DNA from: Fragum whitleyi
Lineage: Eukaryota; Mollusca; Bivalvia; Cardiida; Cardiidae
Length of the DNA: 64,000 bases
Assembly (NCBI GenBank): GCA_948146395.1
Contig: OX411549.1
Location: forward strand, 24,419,155-24,483,154
Direction of reading: 5' to 3'
The number at the start of each line of letters is the position of its first letter. The stretch's first letter is position 1. Shown here one piece after another: positions 27,301 to 42,300 of the stretch. The notes beneath the pieces were generated by a model. It was given only the letters and a program-made list of their open reading frames with translations. It ran no database searches and had not been told where the DNA came from. The translations under genes and the position numbers were made by a program.

Positions 27301-30300
27301 AGATCTCTCGATACAGGGGCATAAAAAAATTGATGGGAGCCTACAATTCAAGCACACAAGATCTTTCAACAAAGAATCTGAGCTACAGATAGCCTGGGTA
27401 TTTTGGACTTTGAATCAAAGTATTTCAATAATGATAGCACAAATACTATGTTGTTAATACTCAGTTAAATAGTCTTATAGAGACAATTCAAATGAATACC
27501 TACAACATTGGGTTTCATTGAGAAATGAAGATTTTCAATGGCTTTAACCCCTCTTATCTGGACCTCTAAGAAAAAACTTGGGTTTCTGGGTGCTAGATGA
27601 TTATAACAAATGATAGATATCTAAATAGTTCCATTATTGCAGATAATGCAAGAATTTTGAAGACTTGGCTGTTTGGTGCTGGATAGTGGATAAAAAAATC
27701 TAAGTCAAATAAGGGGCAAATAATGCAAACCTATTGGGATCAACACCAGTGAAGAATTTAAGGCTGTTTAAATATTTCAGACATTTCTTTTTCTGAAGGA
27801 TCCCAAGAGGGTTTATGGGACTTATATCATGACACCTTTACGTTGCAAAACTATTACAGGTCCACTACCATAATTCACAAAAATCTACTTTATCTTATAA
27901 CTATACAAATATCTGTGTGATAACATCCCGTATGATATTTTTTATGATATCACATAGTTATTTTTAGAACACTGATATAATGCGGTTATTTTTAGAAACT
28001 TGCATTTCTGTTAGAAACATCTATGAAAACAAGGCAAATAGAGGTTATAAGATAACTAGAAAGCCATGAATGGCTTGAGTCGCTCCACAGGCTTGAAATT
28101 CTTGAAAAAGCAAATCTAAGGTTTGACTAGATTTTAAGATATTTTGGGTTTTACTGATGTTGAAATGATTTTCAAATGTTCCACTTTATAACATAAAGAG
28201 AAATGACCTCTGCCCATAAAATACGTATTTATCATCCGATCACAATAATTTTTGGTAGACTGATAAAGGTTGACTCAAGGATCATTCCAGTGAAAATTGG
28301 TTGATATCCATCAATTACATTCTGAGAAAATGATTTTTAAAGTTTCCACTATATATTATATAGAGAAATGACCTCCGCCCATAAAATCCATATTTATCAT
28401 CCGATCACAATAATTTTTGGTAGACTGATAAAGGTTCACTCAAGGATCATTCCAGTGAAAATTGGTTGATATCCATCAATAATATTCTGAGAAAATGATT
28501 TTCAAATTTTTCACTATATAACATATAGAGAAATGACCTCCGCCCATAAAATACATATTTTTCATCCAATCACAATAATTTTTGGTAGACTGAAAAAGGT
28601 TCACTCAAGGATCATTCCAGTGAAATTTGGTTGATATCCATCAATTAGAATCTGAGAAAATGATTTTCAAAGTTTCCACTATATAACATATAGAGAAATG
28701 ACCTCCGCCCATAAAATCCATATTTATCATCTGATCACAATAATTTTTAATAGACTGATAAAGGGTCATCCAAGGATCATCCATGTAAAATTTAATTGGA
28801 ATCCATCAATTAGAATCTGAGAAAACTGACTTTTTACCATATTTGGAAATTAGCCACGCCCATTAAATCCATGTTTTTCATTGGATCAAAATATCTTGAA
28901 CAACTTTGAAAGAGGGTCACCTAAGGATCATTCCTGTGAAGTTTGGTTGAAATTCATCCATTTGTTTCTGAGGAGAAGATTTTTAAAGAAAAAGTTTACG
29001 ACCGGACGCACGGACGGACGGACGCACGGACGGACGCACGACGGATACAACGCCATGACAATAGCCCCAGTGGCTTTCAGCCAGTGGAGCTAAAAATGAT
29101 ACGTACTAGGGGTATTGTATGAAAAAAATATCTAACTCGGTTGTGGGAATTGATAATTGTCTCGGCAGAGCCTCGACAATGATCAATTCTCCCAACCTCG
29201 TTAGATATTTTTTCTCATACAAAACACTAAGTACGTATTATATATATACCTTGCTGACACTGGGTTCATGTCAATCTGGACATACGGAGCTGCTGTTGCG
29301 TAGTCCCAGAATGCCAAGGCTCCGTGTTTGTGTAGTATAACATTGATGGAATCAACATCCACAATGATACCTGATATATTGGAGGCTGCACTAAAACAGC
29401 CAATTATCTGTCGGCCACAATCTTTCCACCTCTGAAGCATAAAATACATGTAGTAGTAGTATTTGAAATAGTTTAAGAAGGAAGAATTTTGAAATTGATT
29501 TTCACGTTGCTGCTTAAAAATCCACAATTAATATACTTGTTACAATATTCATCCCTGTTCCCTTACATTTAAAGAAAAAAATCATAATGTTTGAGCACCA
29601 ACAAGTATCTTTACCATGTAAAGCTTATGTATGGAAAAAATTAAAACCATGCAACAAAGCAATATGCATTACCTTTTCTTTCCCTTTAGATAAAACACTC
29701 TAAGTTCAAGACTGCTAACAATTTTCAAAAGTCTCAGAAGGATTGTAGATGTCAAATTTTTCCGACAAAAATGTTATTACTTACACGCAAAAGCTGCAGA
29801 AGATGTGTTTGGTCTACCAAGCCTTGGTTGTCTGCCCTCACCCTTATAACCTGTAAATAAATTAATAAAATATTTGATCATCATAATAACATAAAATTTT
29901 CATGATTCTTGAAGGACATAAAAATCATTAATAATTCAATTTATTCAAGAAATAGGGAAGTTATTTATCAATAACAAAAACCAAAATCATGGTTTCTTTT
30001 CTGCATTTGGTAGATTTACCAGAATCTTTTTTACCACTTTTTAATTTCACATGAAACATGTTGTTTTGAAAGATTTAATCCTGCTTTGGTTGCCATTTAA
30101 GCAAATAACAAATAATACTCTTTAACCCTTTGCTGTTTAATCCCTGCTTTTTACGTGCCTGTGATTTTATGATTGAGAAAACATTGTGAAAAAAGAAGAA
30201 ATTGCTTCTGACAAGCAATTTCTTCTTTTTCCACACTATTTTCTACCCTACTAAATGGTTATTTTCCAAATTAAATCCACTTTAAATTTTCATCTGCAAA

Positions 30301-33300
30301 ACCTTTGAAATTGGACAGGTCCAAAATTTTGTAAAACAGGAAAGGGTTAAGGTAGTGGAACTGTAATAGTTCCGCAAAATTTTGGCACTTATGATTTCAC
30401 AATGTTGACTGAGGTTTCCTAATGAAAATCAAGTTCATTGTACAGGTCCACCACCTTCAGAGAGCCTATCCTAGAATTCTAACATTAGGTCTTATTTCAG
30501 CAAAAAATAACTGAAATAATTATTAGTTCTTTTGTTAAAGAATGGCTTTGTATTTCTCTACCAACAAAAACAAATATTTTCCCAGGAGGCATTGCCACTC
30601 CTACAAATATAAAGCTTTTGTAGTTCACTTAATGTTAGATAAATTGACCTTACACTAAACAGTTATCGTTATCAAATATTGCAGGCCAAATGGTTTGATC
30701 ATTGTTATTCTTGGGGGAAGATTTTATCAAATTCAAACAGAAACAACCAAAGTCTGAGAGCAAAATCCATATTGCATGTGCAGCAGTGCCTAGTATATTC
30801 CTTTTGTTAATTGTCTGAGTGTTTTTTTAAATAAAATTATCAATGGCCTCTTCCTGGTCTATTTGAAGATTTGTTTTCACTATGGTCTGGTCCAAAGCTG
30901 TAACAAATCTGGCTGTCAATCCTGATTTTGAAGCCCGGCTTTGCAAACTTTCATGTGATATTGGACAAAAGTCATAGTGACACGAGTCATTTTTCTCCCA
31001 TTGTGGGATGAGAAGCTGGATGAAATATTGTGGTTGAACTGGTGTGAGAAGTGACAGGCTACCATGGGTAAGTGCACCAAACTCCATGATATAACTGTAA
31101 TAATGTTGAAAATGAGGATAATTTTTGAAGTGAAGTTTTGAAGAAATGAGCTCAATACAGGATAACATTTCAGGGGTAAAGCCCAGAAATATTGACAAAT
31201 TGCATAAGCATATTCAAGATAAAATATATAAGTCAAAACTGGGCACAAAGCTTTTAGGTAATGGACCCATAAGACTTCTGCAATCATTTTGGAAGTCAAA
31301 CAGTGTTAAGCAAGGTTTCTTTATGATTTTCATTAGGAAAACCTCGGTCAACATTGTGACAGTTCATGATTTCCAAAATGTTGCGGAGCTATAACGGGTC
31401 CACTACCATTGCTAATGTGCATTACCATAATTGATTCTGTAAGGGCATGTGTCATTGTACCTGCTCTGTGTCCAGGATGACAAAACGGTGCATACAGTTT
31501 GAAAATGTTACCCTGCTTTGCACGTGAACTTGTGTGCAAAGCGGAATATAATTGGCAAGCTATTTGTGCCCTTTTGTCATCCTAAATGTAGGGCAGGTTT
31601 TTAAACTGGTAATTTCCTAGTCAAGAGGCTTGCAAGAAACTGACCAAGTGCATAACAGGCCCTACAAATAATAAATCAATAAGCTAGTGCAACTCACCTT
31701 TGCCCCTATTTCTTTCCATGGTAAGAGATTAGAATGGTGTTCATAAGGGCTCACAATCACCACCTGTATAATATAATAAAACCCAGTATTAGGTGAGAAA
31801 ATAATTTGAGCCAGTGCTTGAGATTTCCAATAATTTTGAATAAAAGCAAAGTAAGGACTCTGACCAGCCTGTGCCTATGCTGCTCAATGTTTGCATATTT
31901 CAAATTGTTGGAAAAGTAGCACACAGGCTCATTTGACAAATCTTTGTCTAGCCATATAGATACATATAATACTATCTTTTCTTCAGCCATTTCTTACTTT
32001 TTCAAATTACCTCTGTAATCTTTCATGCAGGGCAAAAAATAGCTTAATTGTAGGATTGGGCTTGGCATTTCAATGCAAATCATGTAACAAAACGCGAGAC
32101 AGAATATTACCAAGCAGGGAAAATGACTAACAATTTCAACTTAAGGCCCAAGGCTTCAAAAAAATTCAATATTTAACATTAGAGGCATAGAGATTTTCCA
32201 AAAACAAGAGCCGTCAGAGACGGATTATGCTCCCCGAATAAGGCATTGTCACAAAAACAAGAGCCATGTTGGACATGGACATCCCCCGCCAAGAAAGCTT
32301 GATAGTAAACTGAAGCCTAATAGATAAAAGATTCTATGTACTGTCAAAGATTTGCCTCCTATAAAATCTAAGTAATAAAAATAACAAAGGGCAATAACTC
32401 CAAAATTATGCAAGCAAGAGTTGTAGTTCAGGTGTATTGCACTTCTCCTCTATGAGATCTATCCACCCATAAAGATTCAAGTTGATAGCTATTATACTTT
32501 AGGAGATATGCTCAAGACAAAATCTAAGTATCAAAAATAACAAAGGGCAATTACTCAAAAATTATGCAAGCAAGAGTTGCAGTTCTTGTACACTGCACTT
32601 CTCCTCTATGAGATCTATCCACCCATTAAGTTTCAAGTTGATAGCTATTATACTTTAGGAGATATGCTCCAGACATAATCTAAGTATAAAAAATAACAAA
32701 GGGCAATAACTCCAAAATTATGCAAGCAAGAGTTGTAGTTCTTGTGCACTGCACTTCTCCTCCATAAGATCTATCCACCAATAAGGTTTCAAGTTGATAG
32801 CTATTATACTTTAGGAGATATGCTCTGTGGTCAGATTGCAAGGACTCAAATAAGATGTTACTTTTACAGCAAACATAAAGGTAACAAACATTAAACTCCC
32901 TTTTTGCATGACATATTTTTAGACACAAATATCAAATACCTTATGGTAAAGGGCATCTGATTTGCTACTGAAATGTGAAATTTCATCAAATTCTGAGCAT
33001 GAGACTAGGAGAAATGAAAGAATAACTGTATTTTACACGCTAGCGTAAAGGTAACAAACATTTAGCCCCCTTTTTCCATGATATTTTTTTTTTACGTTAA
33101 TTTCAAATTGTTTATAGTAAAGGGCATCTGATTTGCTACTCAAATATGAAATTTCACTAAATTCCGACTGTTAGACTTGGAGAAATTTGGGAAAAACTGT
33201 TTTTTACTCTAAGTCCCCTTTTCCCATGACGAGGCCTCAAATCCAAAAAACGTCACAGATGCATAATCACTATATCATAGGGAGTTCACATGGTAAGTTT

Positions 33301-36300
33301 CATTTGATTTGGCCCAAGGGTTATGGAGAAATAGGTGGGGACGGACGGACGGATGGAATTACTATTTTACATGCTAACATAAGGTAACAAACATTTAGCC
33401 CCCTTTTTCCATGATATTTTTTTTTTACGTTAATTTCAAATTGTTTATAGTAAAGGGCATCTGATTTGCTACTCAAATATGAAATTTCACTAAATTCTGA
33501 CTGTTGGACTAGGAGGAATTTGGGAAAAACTATTTTTTACCCTAAGTCCCCTTTTCCCGTGACGAGGCCTCAAATCCAAAAACCATCACAGATGCATCAT
33601 CACTATATCATAGGGAGTTCACATGGTAAGTTTCATTTGATTTGGCCCAAGGGTTATGGAGAAATAGGTGGAAATGGACGGACGGATGGACGGACGGACG
33701 GAATTACGGACGGACGGACAGACGATAAGGCGGCTATATGCTCTCCCTTCGGGGAGCATAAAAATATAGGGACCCAGCCTAATATCTAGGGGCCATGGGC
33801 GACTGGGCCCCTGCTAGTCTTTTTCTCTGACCAAAGAAGCCTTACATTACATTATCTATAACCCTCTAATTAGTAAACTAAAATCGCTTTCACAAAAGAC
33901 TTTTTAGCTGTCTCCTAAAAAGTTTTGTTTTCTTTTATTTCTTTTCCTCATTTTTATTTCTTTTAACCTATTTTTCTGATATTTTAAACAAAAGAAATCA
34001 TAGGCTTTTTCTCATTTCAGATTTTTAGATTCAGATTCAAATAAAGAGGGTATTTGTTGAATTCATGGAAGTATGAAACATTAAACCTGAGCACACTGGA
34101 TGAACATACAAAGCGGATTCAAGCATTTGTGTGATTATGTTTTGGTGTTTTTTTAAGTTTTTGTTTTTAGTTTCACACCTCCATGAATTCAACAAATATT
34201 CTCTTCATATCTTATAATTCAATATTTTGAGTAAAAAAAATAAAGTTCTCTAAAATGAGTTGATCTTTTGGTGACTACTTTATGCGTAAGCTAACAAATT
34301 ACTAAAAATCATTTTATGAGTAATGAAACTAATTTTTCAGCCAATCAGAATGCACACAAATTTATGGAATCAACAAGAATTTCATTATAATTAATTCATG
34401 ATACTATTTCAATGTAGAGATTTTCTAGGAAAATACAATTTTTAGCCCTCAACATGCTTTCATGTACCATATTTCCTCTAAAAAAAAACGCCCTCCCTAA
34501 TAGTAGCACCCCTACGTTTTTTAAAACCAACTTCAAATGCCTGAACTTTTTGAGACTTTTTATTTAATTTGAGATGAACTTCCACTAACTAATCATTTAT
34601 ATGATTGTTTAGTGGAAGTTCACCTCAAATTAAAGGGAAAAGGGCCTAAAAGAATGAATTTTTAATTCAGAAAATGCATACTAAAAAAAGCTCCCTGACC
34701 ATGATATGAATAGCTTCGAGTAGCATTTATTAGGAGAAATACGGTATACACTTCTGCTGTATATAAAGCTTTGTCAGACATTATCTATAAGTAAATGTCC
34801 ATCTGCACAAGTGTGCAGTCTGATCTTTATCTTTAGTGCCTTTTTTCTACCCAAATTTTGTGAGACAAATTTGAATCACACTACTTTAAATGTCCCTGCA
34901 ATTGAACATTTATTTAACACAAAATACAAAACCAGTATGATAAGCGTTAATCATAAATACATACAGGACTGCTCTTCAGGTCTAGGGCATGGATAAGTTT
35001 GTGTACAGCAGCTGTGGATCCACTCCCAACAAATATAACAGCATCATGTTCACTGGCGTGTACAGCATTCCTAACAATATCCCTGTGGGAAACAAGATTT
35101 AATTAAGGGACGAAGAGAGTATTTTTTAATTTCATTGAAGTATGAGACTTAAAACATTATCACACTGTATGAATAAGCCAAGCGGATTCATACATGAGTG
35201 TTATAATGTTTATAGTTTCATAACTTCATAAATATAAAAAATAATCTCTTCATATCTTTAAAATTATTATCATGAAGCAATTATTGAAGAATTTTACCAT
35301 AATAAGACATATTTCTTGCCAGACTACTCTGCCCCCAAGCTTAAAAATAGATAAGTACTCAAAATTGTTTTCATTGAAGAATAAAACCAACTTTTCAGCC
35401 AATCAGAATGCTTGAAAATTGATGGAAAACAAATAATATTAAATTATTTGTGAAACATAACAAGAGTTCCAAGAGTCCCAATATGTGTCACTCAGGCCAA
35501 TTTTCAACAAAATATTCTTTTTCCATGACGCAACACACAATTGTGATAATATGAACATGCAGTCACATGATGAAGAACATTCTGTGAAAGTCTTATGAAA
35601 ATGATGGAAAATTGAAGGAGGAGTTATGTTACCAAAACTTGGGCATACAGACTGATGAACAGAAGAAGTCGAAATATGAATATGTATACAACCACCTTGG
35701 CTGCGATGATAAGATTTTTGGTTAAGTTTTGAGGATATATTACCTTGATATCCAACCTACAGCTGCATATTAAAAGATCTGTCATCAATCAAAATGGGAG
35801 AATTATGCCTTGTTTAACTTGAAGTAATTGGTTATGTAAAGTTATTGTTATTTAGGGATTTTTTTTTTAACAAATATGAAGAAGTTTGACCTTGATGATA
35901 TATGACCTTGTACTTGTCACATGATGTTCACCTTGGTCTCTGCTGATGTGCTTCATTGGTTCATTACACCAAATTTGGGAATTCTTCCTCCCAAATTCAT
36001 ATAGTAAATTCAAATGGTTGCACTTTAAGCACTTAGCATGTGTGTTCCCATATGACCCATACTCAAAAACTTTGGTCTTTTATAAAGACTTCAAAAAAGG
36101 ACATAAATTACTACCAGTACTAACCTAGCTTCATGTCTATATAAAGTGGTTTGTAGTGAAGTAACACTTGAAGTGGTATGTGTGTTCCCATACTCTGGTA
36201 ACACTTGGTCTCTGATATAATCTTCTATAAAGGACAGGGATCTAAACAAATAAAGATGACATGTCAAGTATATTGCAAAGTTTGTATCCATTCCATGAAT

Positions 36301-39300
36301 ATTTGCAAAACAGGATTGATTTTAACTCAGCATGGTTCTTTTTCTTTTTCGTCTTTTTCTGTTTGGCTGTTTAACCTTTTCCTTAGCACTCCCTGAATGT
36401 TACATCCCATTTATTTATACCATAAAGAAAATGTAACAAGCAATTAGTCCTTTTCCCCTTCGATTTTTCTAAACAGAAGGAATTGTTTTGACATGTTCCC
36501 ATTTTTTTTCACATTTTCAATGACATGGGATGGTTTGTTTTTCAAATTGCACTCACTTTACATTTCAATCTGCAATTTTTTTCCTGTTGGATGCCCGAGG
36601 ATGAAAAACAAAAAATGAAAATAATTTAAAAATCAAGCTAGGTATAGTTAAAGTTCATGTGCACTAACACTCTGTAATCATGATAGGAACATAACTGCCA
36701 AGTTTCCAATTGATCAGATATGTGATGATACTTTTATGACACTGTCCACCAGGAAGCACATATGATCACATTATTATGTCCCGTCTTTCGACAGGTATAT
36801 AAAAACTGGAAAGGGTAAAATTCTGGCCATTGATCCAGTAATCAAAATTCATAGGTAGCTTTTTAGACATGAGCCGTTAGAGACGGATTATGCTCCCCAA
36901 ATAAGGCATTGTCACTAAAAAACAAGAGCAATGTTGGACATGGCCATCCCCCGCCACAAAAGTAAACTGATAGTGAATTGAAGCCTAAAAGATTAAGGAT
37001 TTTTTGTACCATAAGAGATTTACCTCCTATTAAATCTAAGTAATAAAAATAACAAAGGGCAATAACTCCAAAATTATGCAAGCAAGAGTTGTAGTTCAGG
37101 TGTATTGCACTTCTCCTCTATGAGATCTATCCACCCATAAAGATTCAAGTTGATAGCTATTATACTTTAGGAGATATGCTCCAGACAAAATCTAAGTATC
37201 AAAAATAACAAAGGGCAATTACTCAAAAAATATGCAAGCAAGAGTTGCAGTTCTTGTACACTGCACTTCTCCTCTATGAGATCTATCCACCCATTAAGTT
37301 TCAAGTTGATAGCTATTATACTTTAGGAGATATGCTCCAGACATAATCTAAGTATAAACAAGAGCTGTCACTGTAAGATGACAATGCCCCCGACACCGCT
37401 TTGATAGTAATAAGGAAGTTATGGCCAATGTTAAAGTTTTTGGACGGAATGACGGACGGACGGACGGACGGACAGACGGACGGACAGACGGACGGACAGA
37501 CGGACGGACGGACGGACAAGTCAAATTTATTATGCCTCCCTATCGGGGGCATAAAAATAACAAAGGGCAATAACTCCAAAATTATGCAAGCAAGAGTTGT
37601 AGTTCTTGTGCACTGCACTTCTCCTCCATAAGATCTATCCACCCATAAGGTTTCAAGTTGATAGCTATTATACTTTAGGAGATGTGCTCCATGGTCAGAT
37701 TGCAAGGATTCAAGGTGTTATCTTATACAGCTAACATAAAGGTAACAAACATTAAATCCCCTTTTGCATGACATATTTTTAGACACAAATTTCAAATAGT
37801 TTAAGGTAACGGGCATCTGATTTGCTACTCAAATGTGAAATTTCAAAAAATTCTGAACATGAGACTAGAAGAAATGAAAGAATAACTGTATTTTACAAGC
37901 TAAGGTAAAGGTAACAAACATTTAGCCCTTTTTTCCATGATATAATTTTTGTACAAAAATTCAAATGTTTTTTAGTAAAGGGCATCTAATTTTCTACTTA
38001 AATATGAAATTTCATTAAATTCTGACCACAAGACTAGGAGAACTTTGAGAAAAACTATATTTTACCCTAAGTCCACTTTTCCCGTGATGCGTGCTCAAAT
38101 CCAAAAACTGTCACAGATGCATCAACACTATTTCATAGGAAGTTCATAAGGTAAGTTTCATTTTGATTTGGTCCAAGGGTTATGGAGAAATTGCTGGGGA
38201 CGGACGGATGGACAGATGGAATTAGGGACAGACAGACGGACAGATGGACGAAGCAGCGGCTATAGTATATGCTTCCCCTTCGGAAGCATGAAAATAAACA
38301 AACCTTAACTTATAAGTAACTTTCTGTACACATTGAAATTTCAAAAAACAAATTTTACTTTTTATTTTATAAAGATTTGAAGTAGTTGAACATACTTTCC
38401 TGAGGCTGTGAAGTCCAGATAAAGAGCTGAAAGATACAAAAATTCTACGTTTTAATCATTCTAAAAGGAGTAAAAGCCTTGCCTAATGATTGGCCAGAAA
38501 ATAGATGCTTGATAATGAAAAGAGTTCTGCCTGCGAATGCCAACATTTGGCTGCAGGTGCTGGATAGTGCAAAAATTCTAAATTCACAATGAGATATGAG
38601 CTTGTGCATTGCATTTTCAACAATTTGACAAGTGTTTGGACAACACTTAGCAATCTAGACAGCCACATAGTGTTATTATAAGATTACCTTACAGTCTAAA
38701 GACACTTTGAGACCTACTCTATCTACCAAGGGCAGAGTAAAGACTCTGGCCAGGCTGTGCAAGAGTCTTTAATTTGCTTAAATTTGAAATTGTTGAAAAT
38801 GTCACCCACGGGTTCACATAACTTTAACAAAATGATCCCCTTGATAGTCTGGGTAGCTCATGATCAGGTGAGGGTGGACACTAATGCCAGTTTCATGAAG
38901 AAATCTTCAATAATAACTGAGATATGATCAAGATATTAAAGTCATTATAAAATGTGCAAACAAGTTCTATAAATAGCTACTTTGATAGTCTTGATAGCTC
39001 AGGTGATGGTGACCACTCATGCCAGTTTCATGAAAAAATCTTCAATAACAATTTAGATATCAAGGGTTCAGCGCAAGAGTGTACTAAGTGTTTATACAAT
39101 GTATATACACTGTATTTACTCTTGTGCTAAGCCCTTGATATGACCAAGATAAAAGTTTGTCACTCCAACTACATCAGCAGTATTGCAAACAAATCAACAA
39201 CATGGTGATGATGACAATATCCAGGTTTTCTCCAAAAAACAACCAAGCTAAAAAAATTGGTGCAAAATGAATATGAATATATCCAGTAGAATTCAGTCAA

Positions 39301-42300
39301 ATTAACTTATCCTTAACTTAATCAGGAGTGAAGTTATTCAGACTTTCATTAAACAAGTTTATTGCAAAGTTTTACCGGTCTGATTTAGATGATTTTCTGA
39401 AACAATTTTGTTGCTTATTCAGACTTTTTCCATAACAAAGAAGATACCACACAAATTTGCAATATTTGTCATATCAGCGATTCCCTATCTTCTCCAATCT
39501 TTCCTACTCTGCCGTTTGCATCAAAACAGCATGTGCAAACTGAATATAGGGAAAAAGACTAGTAAGGGCCCAGTCGCCTATGGTCTCTAGATTTTTGGCT
39601 AGGCCTCTAGATTTTTGGAGAAAACTCCTATACCCCTAATGTTTAATTTGAATTTTGGCTGTCTGTGCCCCTAAGTTGAGTTAGTTTGTCTTTTTTCCCT
39701 GCCGATATGTAACAAACATAAGTGTCACTGGATGGTTACATTCTTACTCTTATCACATAAACAAGATCATTTCAAATGAAAACCCATAAGGCTCCTTTTC
39801 AGTTGTAAGAGCACTGTGCTAGTGTTCAAGTTGACTGGCGAACCTGTCTCAATCTGTCGATATTGAGACAGGTAAAACCTAATGTTAGCATGGATATCAT
39901 TGGTCCGTTGTATCCTTTTGTTTCATTGGCCAAAATGCATTGATTATTCTGATTGGCCGTTTTGTATATGGGCGTGGCGTGTCGCCTAAAGCCGTGTACA
40001 AAACGATATAATAAGGCAGACAGAATTAAGGGTTAATTACAGTTAAATTCCCGATTTCAATATATAGATGAAAGAGACCGTGGTCTTGGAATCGCGTTTC
40101 ATGTATATTCAGCGTTGAAACATCTGGGCTCCAGACCTGGGGTAATCGAAATCGGTAATCATGATTACATGTACTTGATTACAATTTTCAGGTAATCATA
40201 TTGTAATCAGTAATCAGGGCATTTCTGATTACATGTAATCGTAATTTAATCGATTACATTGCAAAAAGGCCTGTAATAGTGATTACATCTCGATTACATT
40301 ATGATTACATTTGCTGTGTTTGCAAGTACAAAAAAATATTTTCATTGATAGTCATATCAATTTTGGCAAATTTTTATTTATACTTAAATAATGGTCCTAG
40401 GTTTTAGTATTGAATACAAAAATGTCAAATGAAAATACTTTAAAAGCAATTGGAGTGACTAGATAGAATTTGAATTGAGAAAAAGATTTTTCCCAAAACA
40501 GATAGTGTTTTGGGAAAAATAATCAAGTAGTGAATTTTTCATTTGGCTTTATAGGAAATTTCTATTTTTGTCTTATACCCAAATTTTGATTATTTCCCTA
40601 GTTTAGAACATTCTGGTTTCTTGCTTTAAGTATTAAAAATTCAAACTAGTCAAAATGTCTTGTGAACATGAAGTGTTATAATGATAATGTTTAAGGTGTT
40701 AAGGAATTAAAAGAAGTGTCAGTCTCATCTAAGATAATCCATAGCCTCTGGCACATATTAAACAATGACCTGTTAATAACCCTTTACTTGTATGTGATGA
40801 TAGTTATATTTTGATATTCATTTATATATTGGCAAACCAAATTAATCTTCTCTACTTATAATAATTTTCAATTGTCTGATAATTTTTCAATTCCAAATAA
40901 CATGACAAAAGTTCTACGGAAATGAATCTATGCTATGATTGTCCCATTACAATACAATGCAGGAATGGTTTATTCCCACTTCGTCTAATCCCATTTCGTC
41001 TACACTATAAAAATATTGGTTTAGACGAAAAATTCCCATTTGGTCTAAAACATTTTGACACCTTATTGTATCACTTTCCCATTTCGTCTACAAAATGGTT
41101 TTGACATGTTATGAGTGTCATAGAGGTGTTGGTGTCATAAAGGTGTTATATACACCCCCCCACACACACACACACACACAGACATACACACAAAGTTATT
41201 CTTTGATATTTAATGAATAAAATCAATTTATTTTCTGACAAAGTTCCTTTTTAAGGATAAAAAGTTAATATTATTTTCAGTTAATCATATAAAATATTTC
41301 ATATTGTTCTCATAAATCTATATCAGTAAATTTGTTTCAAGCATTTTTTTAAAATAATTTCTGATATGAATTAAAAAATATTGTTAAATTCTTTTTTCTT
41401 TTTAATATATATCCTGAAAATATACAAATTAGAATTAAATAAAGCAAAATTATTCAGTCAAATGAGTAAATCAACTTTTAGACCAAATGGGAATTTATCA
41501 AAATATGGGTTTTAGACCAAATGGGAATATAACTTTTAGACCAAATGGGATTAGACGAAGTGGGAACAACCCGCAGGAATCTTGATGTTGATTCATTAGG
41601 GTAAATTTTTAAAGTCCATCAGGCAAAATTCAATAAAGTACTGCAAAACACGGGATAGTTATTACACTATCTTATGAAGTTTTCCAACAAAGTTAAATGA
41701 GCCTAAAAGACATTTGACATATCCGTTATGTTTTATCCACGAAGAACCCATAGTCACGCACATAAGGGAAATTATTCAAATACAATTATTTTTGGAATAA
41801 AAAGAACATATTTTCTTATAACTTTATCTTTGTTTACATATTGTCATCTCATTAAAACATGAAACTTGTCAATACATGCATATTTAATTGAAAAGTCACA
41901 GTTTTCAAAAAACCTACCAAAAATGACAGATCAGTAAAAAGAGAACCAATTTTCACGCACTTAGAATAAAAGTAAAAAAGTTAGAGAAAATATTGTTTTT
42001 GGTCTCAAATATCACATATGATTAGTAAAAAAACAATTTTCTGACCTATTCTTCAAACAAAGATGTTTGTAAACCCATAATGATTTCTATATTGAATTAT
42101 AGATTTCCAAATATGCCAACTGACATAAAGTGGTCAGTCAATCCCTATTTTGAAATGGAGTTCCCCATAAATTGATTTTAGCATAAACATTTTTTATGAA
42201 CTGGGAGTTTATGTTATTGTTTCTCAGATAAGAAAGATATTTGCTGATAAAATAATCCATTTTTCATACATCTATATTATCAAAAAGACATCACAGTATT

